Under the pieces are notes generated by a model. That model worked only from the letters and a program-made list of their open reading frames with translations, was not told the origin of the DNA and did not search any database. Below are positions 22,350 through 34,004 of a stretch of 64,000 bases of DNA, piece by piece. Source of the DNA: Fagopyrum homotropicum. Its lineage: Eukaryota > Streptophyta > Magnoliopsida > Caryophyllales > Polygonaceae. Positions within the stretch are counted from its first letter, which is position 1. Each line of letters opens with the position of its first letter. Location: NCBI GenBank assembly GCA_033239125.1, contig BSWB01000003.1, positions 111,186,320 to 111,250,319 of the forward strand. The letters run 5' to 3'. Made by a program: the position numbers and the translations under genes.

Positions 22350-24184
22350 TGTTACGCTAAGATCGTGTGATGTGCACGCAATAAGTCTTAAACTTATATT
22401 CGTTATATTTATCCTAACTCCTAGCGAACCCGCATTGTACAGGACGTTTGTAGAAAGGTAAGTATTCCGAGGTCGAACACAAAGACTAAGGTGAAATCGA
22501 GTCAAACAATGATCAAAGATAGTGTGAATCTAGACTAGGATAAGATGAGAAACAAGGAAAATGGAAAAACACAATGTTTTTGTTGGTTTTTGTGGTGATC
22601 AAACAAAGATCACAAGTCAAGCAAGGTGATAAACAACTAACAACTCAAGCTAGCAAACGAACAAGTAACACAAAGCTCAAGAATATGATCAAGAGAGAAA
22701 AGTAGATTCTAGAGGTCAAGATTTCCGGTTATGGCATAGGACTCAAGGTTCTAAGGATTCTAAGGACTAGCTGCGGTGTTGGGGAAAGAATGTTTCACTA
22801 ATGGAAGCGATTACCGGGTAGGTCTCTCACTTCACTAATCCCGCATCAAACTCCTATTACCGGGTAGGTCTCAAGGGGTTAGAATAAGGAATTCCACACA
22901 AACTAGATACTACTTAGGGAGTAACCCTCTCCTTACCGGGTAAGTCTCGGAATAGGGAAATCTCAAGCAATAATCCTAGCACACTCAATCCAATAGCGGC
23001 TTATGAGGCTCACTACTACCTAGAATTCATCTTCTAAGGTATCTAAGATCGGGAATCATCGGGTAGATCTCTTCCTTCACTTAGGTTGATAGCATTAGGT
23101 GATCCTAAGCTAAATTAGGCTTAATAAACACTAGGATTTAACAACCTAACACTCCTAACATACAGATTTATCAATTAAAGAGCAACAGGGGAATAAATCG
23201 GGTAGATCTTAATATAAATCGGCCGATCTTCATGATGAACAGCCCGATTTTTCTTTCTGTTGTGAGTTTCGTGCATATAAATCATCCTAAACTAACATAT
23301 AAGCCCATCCTATCATCACCCTAGCCATAACCATCAATCCATCACTCTAGAATCACAATAAACTAGCCAATAATATGCATATCAAGATCCAAAATCATCA
23401 AACAAGCATACATGGTGTTCATAGATGAATAATGAAAGATGAGGAACAAAATCAATAAATCTCAGCAAAATCCATGTTGTAGCAAGACTTACAAACTCTT
23501 AAATGAAGATTCAAAACGTTTCTAACAATCCTTGCAATACTTCTTCAATCCAAGATTACAAAATTTACTCAAAAGTCACTCCAAAGCTCACTATTCTCCT
23601 ACAATGGTGTTCTTCTTCTTCCTTCAATCTTTTAGAGCTTTCTTCTCCTCCAATCTTTCCCCCAAAATTGGTGAGCTGTGAATGAGAGTGTGGGAGAGGA
23701 GAGATCCTCAGCAACCACCTGCAGGACCACTTATATTCTCCACCAAGAGCAAGGACGGACAAGAGATCGTGGGACACGTGGCTTAAGCTGTCAAAGGCCC
23801 AAAAATCGACCCAGAGGAATAAATCGGCCGATTTAGCTGCTTGTTGGTCCGATTTTCTTCAGCAGAGAGGTGCTATGATCGTCTAGCCATGAGTTGATCC
23901 ATTGCTTGCACCAATAGTGGTCTTTGTGTCCCTTGTTGCTCCAATTATGCTCCTCCAAAGCTTTGGATGTGTACCATCATGAGGCTTGGCCCTCTAATGT
24001 ATCGGTTAATGTCCGAAAGACCCCCGAAATACCTACAAAACCGATAAAAGGTAGTGTAGACGTCTTTTCTAGAAATGTGCATGAATTGAGCGAAGACGTC
24101 ATGAACCAATGCCAAAACGTGCATGAATGAGTGAGAAATCTATCTAAATGATTACCTAATCCTAAGTCATAAATCTTGTTATCA
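22350..24184 (-). mobile_element. 5' LTR of element B
   Basis: On the plus strand it runs from TGTTACGCTA to CTTGTTATCA, 1835 bp. It shares with LTR A the PBS-proximal segment and three or four CCGGGTARGTCTC-like motifs (near 22811, 22857 and 22937; a weaker one near 23057), and carries two family-B palindrome clusters. The remaining sequence is not alignable by eye to LTR A. Confidence 0.85.
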
Positions 24185-25302
24185 AAAATCATGTATAATC
24201 CAGTTTAAACCACTAAGTCAATCAACAAGCTCAAGGTCTCAAGGGCTTCCCAAAAGAAAAAGGTCAAGAAACGTGTAGGGTAGGGATGTGTGTAAGGTAA
24301 TGTGGTGCTAGAATCCGGGAAAAGGATGAACTTCACTTTCACTTTGACTTGCAACATCTTCCACCAATAAGCTTTGCTTATTTCACACTTTTTCTTTTCA
24401 CTTTACTTTTTGGGATGCATGGACAGAGGTGCACAATAACCGAAGCCTAGGAAATCAGCAATCATCAATTTCTTGAGATGCATCAAACCCTTGATGCACA
24501 TACCATGACCCGTTAGGAATATCGCTCAATCCGACTTTGGCAAGACACAAACACCCGGCTATGTGAATGGTGCCGAGTTACTCATCTTCATGATTGACTT
24601 CCCCAAACCTAAAATTACTTTCTAACACTTTCACTTCCAGCCAACTTCTCAACTTTAACTTCACTTGCTTTCACCACTTCGCTTGCTTCCAAATTCCCGG
24701 ATAGGTAAAGGGAGGCAAAATGTATATGAGGGGTTAAGCATGATCAAGAAGAAGAAGAGAGAAGAATGAATTGCCTTGGTCTTTTCAGGAAGAAAGTGAG
24801 AGAACTTATCTTGTGGTGTCAACCTTCAAATTCAACATAATTTGGATAAAAACTAAGTATTAAACATGCCAATAATTTCAAACAAAGCATTTAGCAACTT
24901 AAACATATTATCAAAACCTTTCAAACACATAAAGAATTTAAAACCAGTCAGTAAGCAAGATCTACACTGAGATCATATCCAGATAAGTAACACAAAAATA
25001 ATTTTCGAAAACTCTCAGTTAACCCACCTCGGTCGAGGTGTTCTTGGTTCAACCGAGGTGAAACGCCTCGTTTGGCCAAGACTGACTCGGTCGAGGTCAA
25101 AAATATTTTTCTTTTTTTTTAAAAAAAAACCATTTTTTTTCAGTTTTGACGTTTTTCTCAATCAAATAACCTGTAGGTATGCATGTAATATCAGATAGAC
25201 ATATAAATGCAGGAGTGAAGCAAAAAATAAAATATCCGATAAAATTTGCGTCATACATCAAAGTAGTCAAATAAGTACATCAAAGTCATCACATAAATAC
25301 AA
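24185..25302 (-). other. 3' noncoding region of A, ORF-side part
   Basis: This continues 14830-15055 after removal of B. The conserved 3' block lies at 24417-24716. Family-A palindromes lie at 25021-25100 (CACCTCGGTCGAGGTG followed by ACCGAGGTG). No gene is seen. Confidence 0.7.
24417..24716 (-). repeat. Conserved noncoding 3' block (copy in A)
   Basis: Aligns with 468-760 (C) and 59858-60147 (E) over its length, with long identical words such as tttggcaagacacaaacac. Confidence 0.65.
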
Positions 25303-25337
25303 ATACCCCATACTTGGGACACACTGTCCCAGTGGGT
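25303..25337 (-). promoter_or_regulatory. Internal polypurine-like tract with hairpin (A)
   Basis: The sense arms CACTG and CAGTG flank the loop GGA, followed by CCCAAGTATGGGGTATTT, which is nearly identical to the LTR-adjacent tract of the same element (TAAGTATGGGGTATTT). Confidence 0.55.
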
Positions 25338-25420
25338 CAATATAAGTCTAGAAATAAGAGTACTCACCGGATAAAAAGCTGAACTGTATAAAAATAGAAT
25401 AAAGAAAATCCTGCAGCTCC

Positions 25421-26812
25421 TCAATAGTCGCGATCCGGTGGTGGTGGTGGTGGCACGTATGGATACTGAGTCGGGTCGAATGGATGACCCATGATGCGCT
25501 CGAACTGAAGTTGGGCCATGATATGCTGATAATGCTGCCTCTCCTGCATCTCGCGGATATCCAGGGACAATGCAGCATAGGAATCAATAACCTGATCCGT
25601 CAGGTCATCGATCCGTCTGTGGGCAGCTGGATCTCTCCCTCTGTGTCTCCTGCGTCTAGCAGGTCTAACCAGAGAAGTCTCAGCTGGTGCAGGCTCAGTC
25701 TCATCATCATCCAAGTCTATGATCGGCGGCGCGCTCGTCCCGGCAGTATCTGTCCTTGTATCCATCGGGACTCCACCATCTCTCTCATCTACTGTATCCT
25801 CGTCATCGTCAGCCTCCTCCTCCTCATCCTCAGTTGGGGCAGCTGCTGCCTCCCTATGATCCTCCATCAGTGGAGCCCAAGCTGTCTGCCAATAATGTGG
25901 ATCAAAAACTATGAACTGGGCAGACCAGCGGATCCCCTGTGGTGCAGTCCGCTCCCACGGCATAGCAACATATGGAGTGGTCAGACCTCGGGGAACTAGA
26001 ATCCTCCGAGTGATCATCTCCTGCAATCCAAGCGGCTTCGGAGCCGCCACCATCGTACAAGCACTGAGGTCCATCCCATGAAAAGCAGCTATGTGGGTGA
26101 CTAGACCTTCGCAGCAGATATCTCCCTTCGCTTTGGCCTTGATCTTGTGCAGGTCCTCTACCAAGATCAAGCCAAAGTCTGGGAAACCCCCTGTAACCAT
26201 ACAGTAAAGACTGAAAAGCTCGCCTTGTCGGATCTTCTGGGGCGTCTCAGTACACGCCAGAAGTGTCTCGCTGAATATCCTATGGGCTAATCTGAAGGCA
26301 AGGTGGAAGATGACCTTCTCCCTGGAATCTCCAGGGCGCCATCTATCTGCATGATCAGTAATATGGGCAATCTGCCCCCAGAACTCCCTAGCTACAGATC
26401 GGGAAGGGAAGTCAGTGGCGGTGGGCTCAGGAAAGCCGAAAATCTCTCTCCAAACCTCTAAGGGAACTATGAAGTTCCGGCTCATCAGCCGGTACTTCAC
26501 AGACTGCTCTGTGGGTAGGTAGGAAAAGGAGCTAACGAACTCTAGGGTCGGCTCCAAGTAAGCTGGGGCTCGGATCTCAGTAAACTGATCCAGCCCAACT
26601 GTGGTGATCATCCGCCTAAGGTCTCCATCTACCCCTAGGCAATCAAAAGCCGACACGTCCAGGAAACGTGGTGCAATCACTGGACGGCTAGCTATACGCT
26701 CATAATCTACCCGGCATCTCTCGGGGATCACCGGGCGGTAAGGTCGGGAAGAAGAGGAAGGAGGGGAGGGTGAGGATCTATCTCTGAGGGCAAGGCGACG
26801 TTCGGAACTCAT
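25421..26812 (-). CDS. Intact post-pol ORF (Athila ORF-1 family), element A
   Basis: This 463-residue frame is uninterrupted, unlike its relatives in C, D and E. The N-terminus (residues 1-35) is Ser/Arg/Pro-rich. The central region (about 60-300) has the family's conserved segments (FRL.HRIFSE, TETPQKIRQGELFSLYCM, GLVTHIAA, LSACTM). An acidic stretch of Asp and Glu lies near 330-350, followed by an Arg-rich patch (RRRRHRG), and the end is Pro-rich (YPYVPPPPPP). I see no signal peptide, membrane helix or furin-like site, so an envelope role is not supported by the sequence. The start at 26812 is the first ATG and lies just below a family-A palindrome. Its function is unknown; the acidic and basic tail could suit nucleic-acid or protein binding, which is a guess. 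Confidence 0.82.
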   Translation of the reverse strand: MSSERRLALRDRSSPSPPSSSSRPYRPVIPERCRVDYERIASRPVIAPRFLDVSAFDCLGVDGDLRRMITTVGLDQFTEIRAPAYLEPTLEFVSSFSYLPTEQSVKYRLMSRNFIVPLEVWREIFGFPEPTATDFPSRSVAREFWGQIAHITDHADRWRPGDSREKVIFHLAFRLAHRIFSETLLACTETPQKIRQGELFSLYCMVTGGFPDFGLILVEDLHKIKAKAKGDICCEGLVTHIAAFHGMDLSACTMVAAPKPLGLQEMITRRILVPRGLTTPYVAMPWERTAPQGIRWSAQFIVFDPHYWQTAWAPLMEDHREAAAAPTEDEEEEADDDEDTVDERDGGVPMDTRTDTAGTSAPPIIDLDDDETEPAPAETSLVRPARRRRHRGRDPAAHRRIDDLTDQVIDSYAALSLDIREMQERQHYQHIMAQLQFERIMGHPFDPTQYPYVPPPPPPDRDY

Positions 26813-27556
26813 TTTTTTTCTCTACTGTCAGATCACCTCGGTCACTGACAATCCTCAAGAATCACCTCGGTCGAGATGCAGTTCGACTGGACCGAGGCGT
26901 AACAGTTTGCGATTCAAATCTCAGAAATCCAGTTCTTTTCCCCCAAAAATCACTACAATTGCTTCCTATGGGGTACTTAAGCCTTTTCTCAGCAGGTTCA
27001 GGGGCAACCAATGCCCAAATCAAAACGAATGAACGAGTTAGGGTTTCGACTGTTTTTACCTCGTTTCGGTCGATTCGTTCGATTTCTTCGCAGATCTGTA
27101 CTTGCAATGGGATCCACTACCCTTCAATCGCAGTTTGGAAGCGGAAATCGTCGAAAACGAGCAAGATCTGAGGAAGCGAGATGAGAAGCGCCGCGGTCGA
27201 GTCGAAGAAGGTAAAAGTAAAAACAGAAAATTTTTTCCTTTTTATACTGTTCCTGGAACTGCTGTCACCTCGGTCGAGATGGTCTCGACTGGACCGAGGT
27301 GGTACGGACCGAGGTGGTTCTGCAGATACCCTAGTCGCCTCGGTTGCTCAAGAATCAACTCGGTCGAGGTGGCCTCGACTGGACCGAGGTGTCTCAGTCA
27401 AACTTCGTCTTCTCGAATTCTCGAACTTCTGAACTTCCAGTTATGCTCCTTCCTTAGATGTCTCCTGTTATCTGTCTAGGACGCCAAAAACAAACAAAAC
27501 AAAGCAAAAGCAAACTATCTAAGCTAGACTAGAAAACGGAAAAAAGAAAACAATAC
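26813..27556 (-). other. Spacer between pol and post-pol ORF, element A
   Basis: Noncoding on the sense strand. Family-A palindrome clusters lie at 26830-26900 and 27266-27395, in the same position as the family clusters of C, D and E. No other gene. Confidence 0.65.
27266..27395. repeat. Family-A palindrome cluster
   Basis: The unit is ACCTCGGTCGAGGT or a close variant, often followed after 8-15 bases by the half-site GACCGAGGTG, so a larger stem (CACCTCGGTC with GACCGAGGTG) can form. Other clusters: 9985-10110, 11050-11140, 12370-12500, 13745-13800, 14430-14505, 25021-25100, 26830-26900, 29395-29475, 30430-30500, 31770-31885, 32960-33010, 33650-33715, 34515-34570 and 35210-35280. They occur in LTRs, spacers, the gag linker and the PR-RT linker of A and A'. 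Confidence 0.8.
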
Positions 27557-27574
27557 CTTGGGTTGCCTCCCAAG
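27557..27574 (-). promoter_or_regulatory. Post-pol stem-loop (A)
   Basis: The sense arms CUUGGG and CCCAAG flank the loop AGGCAA, 42 bases downstream of the truncated pol frame. Confidence 0.6.
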
Positions 27575-27616
27575 AAGCGCTTGGTTTAAGGTCGCTAGCT
27601 GGACCATGATGCCTCA

Positions 27617-30600
27617 TCAAATGTAATGGGAGGTGCCCTCACCCCATACTTCACCTCCATCGCGGGGTGAAGTAAGTAAATCCATCAAATGCTCCAACAA
27701 GTGTAAGTTCTCATCGGGGAATGAATCGTCTATGGGTGGGTCATCCGTCTCGCGGGAAGATTCCGGTAGCCGGCTGAGGTGATCCGCAACGGAGTTCTCG
27801 GATCCCTTCTTATCGCGGATCTCTAGGTCAAACTCTTGAAGCAAGAGAATCCATCGAATAAGGCGTGGCTTGGCATCTTTCTTAGCCAACAAGTAACGAA
27901 TGGCTGCATGGTCGGTGTAAACAATGACTTTCGCCCCAACTAAGTAGGAACGAAACTTCTCGAAAGCGTATACAACCGCCAACAACTCCTTCTCAGTGGT
28001 AGCGTAGTTGCGCTGGGCTACATCTAGCGTTTTGCTAGCATAGTAAATGGCGGTGGTCCGGCCATCCTTCTTCTGTCCAAGCACCGCTCCTACGACTATA
28101 TCACTAGCGTCACACATGACCTCAAAGGGCAAGGTCGAATCAGGAGGTTGGATAATGGGAGCGGAGATCAACGCTTCCTTAATCCTGTAAAAAGCATCAA
28201 GACACTCCTGCGAAAACTCAAAAACAACATCTTTATTCAAGAGGTTAGTTAGAGGTTTAGAAATCTTAGAGAAGTCCTTGATGAATCTCCTGTAGAAACC
28301 TGCATGCCCGAGAAAACTCCTCACACCTTTAACTGAACAAGGAGGAGGGAGTTTCTCAATAGTCTCGATCTTAGCTCGATCGACCTCAATACCTTGATTA
28401 GAAACGAGGTGTCTTAGTACAATGCCTTCATTAACCATAAAATGACACTTCTCCCAATTCAAGACGAGATTAGTGTCTTCACATCTTTTAAGCACTAGCG
28501 AAAGGTTAGATAGGCAATCATCAAAAGAGGATCCGTATACGGAAAAATCATCCATAAATACCTCCATGATATTCTCTATGTACTCGGAAAAAATAGCCAT
28601 CATGCATCGCTGGAAGGTAGCGGGTGCATTGCACAATCCAAATGCCATCCTCCGATAGGCAAATGTCCCTCATGGACAAGTGAAAGTGGTCTTCTCCTGA
28701 TCATCCGGATAGATAGGAATCTGGAAGAATCCACTATAGCCGTCCAAGTAGCAAAAGTGTGAATGTTGGGCTAACCGCTCGAGCATCTGATCGATGAAGG
28801 GAAGTGGAAAATGGTCCTTCCGTGTGGCCGTGTTCAGCTTCCTGTAATCGATGCAAACCCTCCAGCCCGTAACGGTCCTGGTTGGGATCAACTCGTTGTT
28901 CTTGTTCGTCACAACGGTCATCCCTCCTTTCTTCGGAACGACATGCACCGGGCTAACCCACTTGCTGTCCGAGATAGGATAAATAATACCTGAATCCAAC
29001 AACTTAAGAACTTCCTTCTTCACAACCTCTTTCATGATCGGATTTAACCGTCTTTGAGGTTCCCGTGAAGTCTTATGATTATCCACCATTAGAATTCTAT
29101 GCATGCAGAAAGAAGGCTTAATGCCAATAAGATCATCCGTGGTATAACCTATAGCCTTTCGATACTTTCTCAGGACATGCATTAACTTAGACAATTCAGA
29201 TTAGGAAAGGGAAGCACTAACAATAACGGGATAAGTGGAATCCGGCCCAAGAAAGACATACCTCAAGTGACTAGGGAGTTGTTTAAGCTCCACTACTGGG
29301 GGTGTCTTCTGAGGGGGATCCTTGCTTCCTCCTTCCAGTGGAGTGGATTCAGAAACTGGACTTTCGGAAGTCTCAGTTGAAGTCGTCTCGCCATCGACCT
29401 CGGTCGAGGCGCAGAGGCGTTGACCGAGATGTTCTTCAGTCGCCTCGCTCAGTCCAGGAAGTGCCTCGGTCGAGGTACTGCAACTGGAACCGAAACTGGA
29501 GATCTTCGTCTCCTGAAGTAGTGTCTCAGTTTTAGCTCCTGGATCCTCTTCCAGTGCCTTTAAGCTCCGTATATCTGCATCACAAGAAGCATCTATACCT
29601 TCCTCTATTAAACTAAAACTTATAACTCTTTCGAGTGGATCGTTAATAAGGATAGAGCTCACCAATTCTCTTGATTCTTCCTCATCGTAGATGTTGAAGA
29701 TATCATCAGTTAGCTGCTCTCCTTTCATGGCTGCAAGTAGTGCGAACTCCACCGCATCGCCACCAATGTTGAATTTCAACTTGGCGTTCTTGCAATCCAC
29801 ATTGTAACCCGAAGTTGCTAGAAATGGCCTCCCGAGAATAATAGGAACAGGATAATCTGCGGGAATGTCAAGTACAACAAAATCTATAGGAAGATAGAAG
29901 TTACCTAACTTGACCGGAACGTCCTCCAAGATGCCCACGGGATGGGTGATGGAGCGATCCGCCATATAAAGTCGAATCTTGACCGGCTTGGGCTCTCCAA
30001 GTCCGATCTTCATGCATAGCTCCAGCGGGATGATGCTCACGCTGGCTCCCAGATCACAAAGGGCTTCACAAGTGACATCCCCAACTTGAATGGGAATGCT
30101 AAATGAGCCGGGATCTCGCAACTTAGGTGGCATCTTCTCCTTCATGATCTTAATAAGCTCCGAGGATTTAGATGTCATCCTAACTTCACCAAAGTCTTCC
30201 AATTTCCTTTTCCTTGATAGGATCTCCTTTAAGAACTTCCCATAAGCGGGCATTCCTAGAATAGCATCAAGGAAAGGAATGTTAATATGCAGCTTATTCA
30301 TCAAGTCAAGGAACTTACCAAAGTGCTTGTCTAGATGTGCTCTAGCCCTTGACTGGGGGAATGGAAGTGGTGGTTTGTATGCAGGAGGTGGAACATAGAC
30401 TTCAGTTTTCCCCTCCGCTCTCTGTTGCTCCACCTCGGTTGGCATCTCGGTCGAGGCGTTCTTCGACTGGATCTGGACCGAGGTGGTCTGCGTCGAACGA
30501 GGTACTGGATCTGCAGTTTTAAGTCCACTCCTCGTCGTTATGGCCATGCACTGGCCCTTAGGGTTGCTTTCCGTCTTTGCTGGAAGCTTCCCTGGATCTC

Positions 30601-32142
30601 TTGGCGCTTCATTCGCCCTACTTGCAAGTTGTTGTTTGAAGGACTTTTGGGCCCTCGAAAATGAAGTCATAGAATTCTCCATAGCGCTAAGCTTGATCAA
30701 GATAGCCTCCAGAACTGCGTCTTTCTTTTCCAGCTGAGACGAACTCGATCCTTGCCCCTGGCTCTTTAATGGAGTAGAAGAAGGAGAAGGGGAAGAGAGG
30801 AAAGGGTTAGAGGAATTATTAGAGTTGGAGTTAGAATAATTGTTACCAGGATTCTGGTTGCTTTGATTGTTCGTCCTCCAATTGTTGCTATTGGATCCTC
30901 TATTGTTGTTGTTGTTGTAGTTGTTGTTCCGGGAACCGTTGTTGTTGTTACGGTATCCATTGTTGTTGTTCCTTTGTCCTTGCTCTTCCTTCTTGGTTTG
31001 AGCAACCAAGAGTTCCTTCAATTGCTTCACGTCATTCTTCAAAGACGTGAGTTGATTGTTGTTGGATTGAGTCTCTTGAAAGTTGACTCTTTTAACTCCA
31101 CCTTCAGCTCCTTGGTGGGTATATTTCTCCATGTGTAAGGCTTTCTTCTCAATGAAGTCCCAAGCCTCGTCAATCGCCATGTCCATGAAGGTACCGGCGG
31201 AGAGTAGTTGGAGATTAAACTGGGTGCTTCCGTCCAGTCCTTTGAAGTAGATCTCCAACAACTCGATTTTTGGAATCCCATGATGTGGGCAATCCAAAAG
31301 GATGTCCTTGAACCGCTCTCATGACTTGGACAAGCTCTCCTTGTCCTTCATAATGAAAGCATTGATCTTCCCTCTCATTTCAGCGGTCTTTGAGGGGGAA
31401 AGAATTTAGTCAAGAATTCCGTAGTCATCTCCTCTCATGTGCTGATTTTTCCTGGAGGAAGAGATTGATACCAAGTAAGAGCTCTATCTTTTAAAGAAAA
31501 GTAAAAAGGTCCTAGCTTGTAGTTGTTATTTTCAATTCTGAAAGGTCGCAAGGTTTCCATCAAGATCTCGTAGTTTTGAAGATGTTGATGTGGTGATTCC
31601 TTCTCCATCCCTCCAAATTGGCATTGGCGGATCATGGATAGAACTTGCGGTCGAAGTTCATAGTCATGGTCCGCTGGATCTCCTAGGTTGACTCCTGGAC
31701 GCCTCGGTTGTTGATTAGGGTCCATCCTTTGACCTAGGGTTTGCGGGATTCCTACAAGAAGAACATCTCGGACTGGCATCCGAGGTGGATGTATCTCGGC
31801 CTGGGCGTCTGGTACTGGGACCTGCCTCGGTCGAGGGTCAGCAACTGGAACCTGCCTCGGTCCAGCATCGGGAACTGGGTCGTCCCTCGGTCGAAGTAGA
31901 ATCTGGTCTCGTATGACGGCCATTTCTGCTTCGATTGCTTCAGTCTTGGTGCGAGTTTCTTCCTTCTCTCGCTGTAGCTCTTCCTGGCTAAGGCGTAGCA
32001 GCTCTAACGCCTCCTTTAATTCGGCCTCAAGATCGCGGTTGTCTTGTTGGGCCATCTTCGCTTTTCTTAAGCGTCGCTTGTATGTCTTTTCTGGTTCGGG
32101 ATCGTAAGGAACGATTTCCTTCCCAGTGTGGGTTCTTCGCAT
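27617..32142 (-). pseudogene. Degenerate gag-pol without integrase, element A
   Basis: The start is the ATG at 32142 (MRRTHTGKE). The order is coiled coil, Pro-rich linker with repeated PRQVPV units made of palindrome DNA, gag domain, a very Asn-rich linker (about 31000-30860), protease (DLGAS), RT (FMDD) and RNase H (TDHAAIRYLL). Breaks: TGA for TGG near 31432, a frameshift near 31385, TGA for TGG near 31320, a stop at 29195-29200 and TGA for TGG near 28669. After RNase H (SFPDENLHLLEH) the frame jumps to the last residues of integrase (GEVWGE) and stops: about 1.3 kb, including the HHCC and DDE domains, is deleted. A' has the same breakpoints. Confidence 0.88.
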
Positions 32143-32244
32143 ATACCTAAGAAAGAACCTGCAAAAGTCACTCAAGTAGAGTGGTTAGATGACACGGGGG
32201 CAAGCGCCCCAAGAGCAAACCGTACCGGCTCGGTCTAGACCAAG

Positions 32245-32262
32245 TCCCCGGCAACGGCGCCA
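32245..32262 (-). other. Primer-binding site, tRNA-Asp type (A)
   Basis: Sense TGGCGCCGTTGCCGGGGA, six bases from the end of the 5' LTR. Confidence 0.92.
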
Positions 32263-32268
32263 AAAACT

Positions 32269-34004
32269 TGTTCGCTCCAAACGGTGTGTGCAAGCTTTAA
32301 ATTTATAACCCTAGACTTAAGCTCAAAACAAGGATGCGAACCCGCAGTGTACGGGTCAATCGTAGTAAAAAGCAAGAAATTCCAGGGGTCGATCACAGGA
32401 ACTCGGTAAAACAAAGTCAATAACGGTAAGCTTCGTGAATACTAACCACAAGAGCAATTAACACAATCAAAGATGAATAAGAAGTCAATAAAGCAAACAT
32501 GCAATTATAGGGATTAAAGCGTCTAGTTGTGGTTCCAACTCAAGATCTAAAGATAAGCGGACAAAGCTGAGATTTTTGCAAGGGGAAGGTGTTACTAAAG
32601 TGGAGTAGATCACCGGGTAAGTCTCACTACTCTCTAATCCTAAACCGTAACTCCTATTACCGGGTAAGTCTCAAGGAATGAAGATAAAGAACTATAACCT
32701 CAAACTAACACACCATCTAAGGGAATAGAATCAACCTTTACCGGGTAAGTCTCAGGCTAACTCACAAAGATGGGATGAAAGCACACTCAAACCCCAATAA
32801 AGGATAAACCTTTATTACCTATACTTATGATCTTAGGTAAACAAACTAAGGAATTACCGGGTAAGTCTCATCCTAAGCTTGCTTTGAATCAGAAAAGGTG
32901 TAATAAGAATAGGATTTGGCAAACTCTAACACTTAACTCTCAGTTTAGGATCAGACAAGTGACCTCGGTCAGCCAGATTCCACCCCGGCCGAGATGTTCA
33001 TCGACTGAACGAGATGCTTAGGGTTAAGGTTAAAGACTCGAACTTTCAGGGTCCTACTGGAATCTAAGATTATTCTATCATTGTTTTCCCCACAACCTTC
33101 AGCCAATCACCCTAGAATCACACAAGGAAATTAGCCACTCATCATCATTATGAAAGTATTAAATATATGGGAAGAAGGTGAATATTTGAACAAGAAGAAT
33201 TTAATGAAAAAGACTTCAATAACTGAATCAAATATCACAACAAAAGCGTTCCTTGGATAGCAATCCAACAAGACAAGACAACAAGTGAGGGAATTAAAGA
33301 CAATCTTACAAAATCCTCCAAAAAAGCTATAAAGCTATGATCTTCAATCTTCCTTCAACCTTCAAAAAGGTTCTTCGAAACTCCCAACTGGAGTATGGCT
33401 GCTGCGTGCTATAAACCCTGATCGATAGTATAGCATGCTCCTCGATTTGTGGAAATCCAACCCTTTTTATAGGAAAATAACCCTTCAAAGATAATAAATC
33501 TTAGAAAGATATTTTCCCATCAATATAGGTAAAATATATGATTCTGCATATCTTCTTCCTTCCAGGAGCCAAGCCCAAAAATATAAGATCACCTTCCAAA
33601 GATAAAAGATCTCATCCAAGAATAAAATATTCTCGCCGCGTCCTAGGTGTTCGCCTCGGTCGAGTCGGCGTCTCTAGATCACCTCGGTCGAGATGAATCT
33701 CTGGTCAACCGAGGTGAGTCATAACTGAATGTGAAATTTCTCAAAACTGGTCCAAAGTGAATCTTTAATCCATGGCTATGCTCCCTGGATGTAGCTCCAA
33801 ATGACTCATGACTCCTTTTGCTCCTTTTTGATGCAAAACGTGCCATTTTACCTACAATTACAGCAAAACTAGGTGTAGACCTCGATTCCCGCAAAGGTAG
33901 ATGAAATGGTAATATAATCACATATTATACATTCTAACATGCAGATTATTGAAGATAAAACGTCCAAACAAACCCCAAAATATAGACTATAATTCATGCT
34001 ATCA
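32269..34004 (-). mobile_element. 5' LTR of element A
   Basis: 1736 bp, the same length as the copy at 13055-14790 and about 99% identical. It carries the same four CCGGGTAAGTCTC motifs and family-A palindromes. It is followed on the right by the ACCAC duplication. Confidence 0.93.

Larger units (their letters stand above)
15056..24184 (-). mobile_element. Athila-type element B, nested in A
   Basis: The element is 9129 bp. The 5' LTR is complete (22350-24184); the 3' LTR is reduced to 132 bp (15056-15187). Gag-pol with integrase is nearly whole, and the post-pol ORF is deleted. The flanks TTAAT (left) and AAAAT (right) sit where a 5-bp duplication is expected but differ at two positions. The element carries the AAATCGGCCGATTT palindrome family. 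Confidence 0.88.
13055..34004 (-). mobile_element. Athila-type element A with both LTRs, carrying nested element B
   Basis: The element is bounded by two LTRs of exactly 1736 bp and flanked by ACCAC on both sides. Without B (9129 bp) it is about 11.8 kb. Sense order: 5' LTR 32269-34004, PBS, gag, PR, RT, RNase H, deleted integrase, stem-loop, spacer, post-pol ORF (intact), internal polypurine tract, 3' noncoding DNA (interrupted by B), polypurine tract, 3' LTR 13055-14790. About 20 substitutions and no indel separate the LTRs by my reading (about 1%), so the insertion is recent. Confidence 0.93.

Noticed and set aside
25421..26812. A retroviral-type envelope protein
   Set aside because: No signal peptide, membrane helix, cleavage site or Cys pattern is visible; only Athila ORF-1 family membership is supported.
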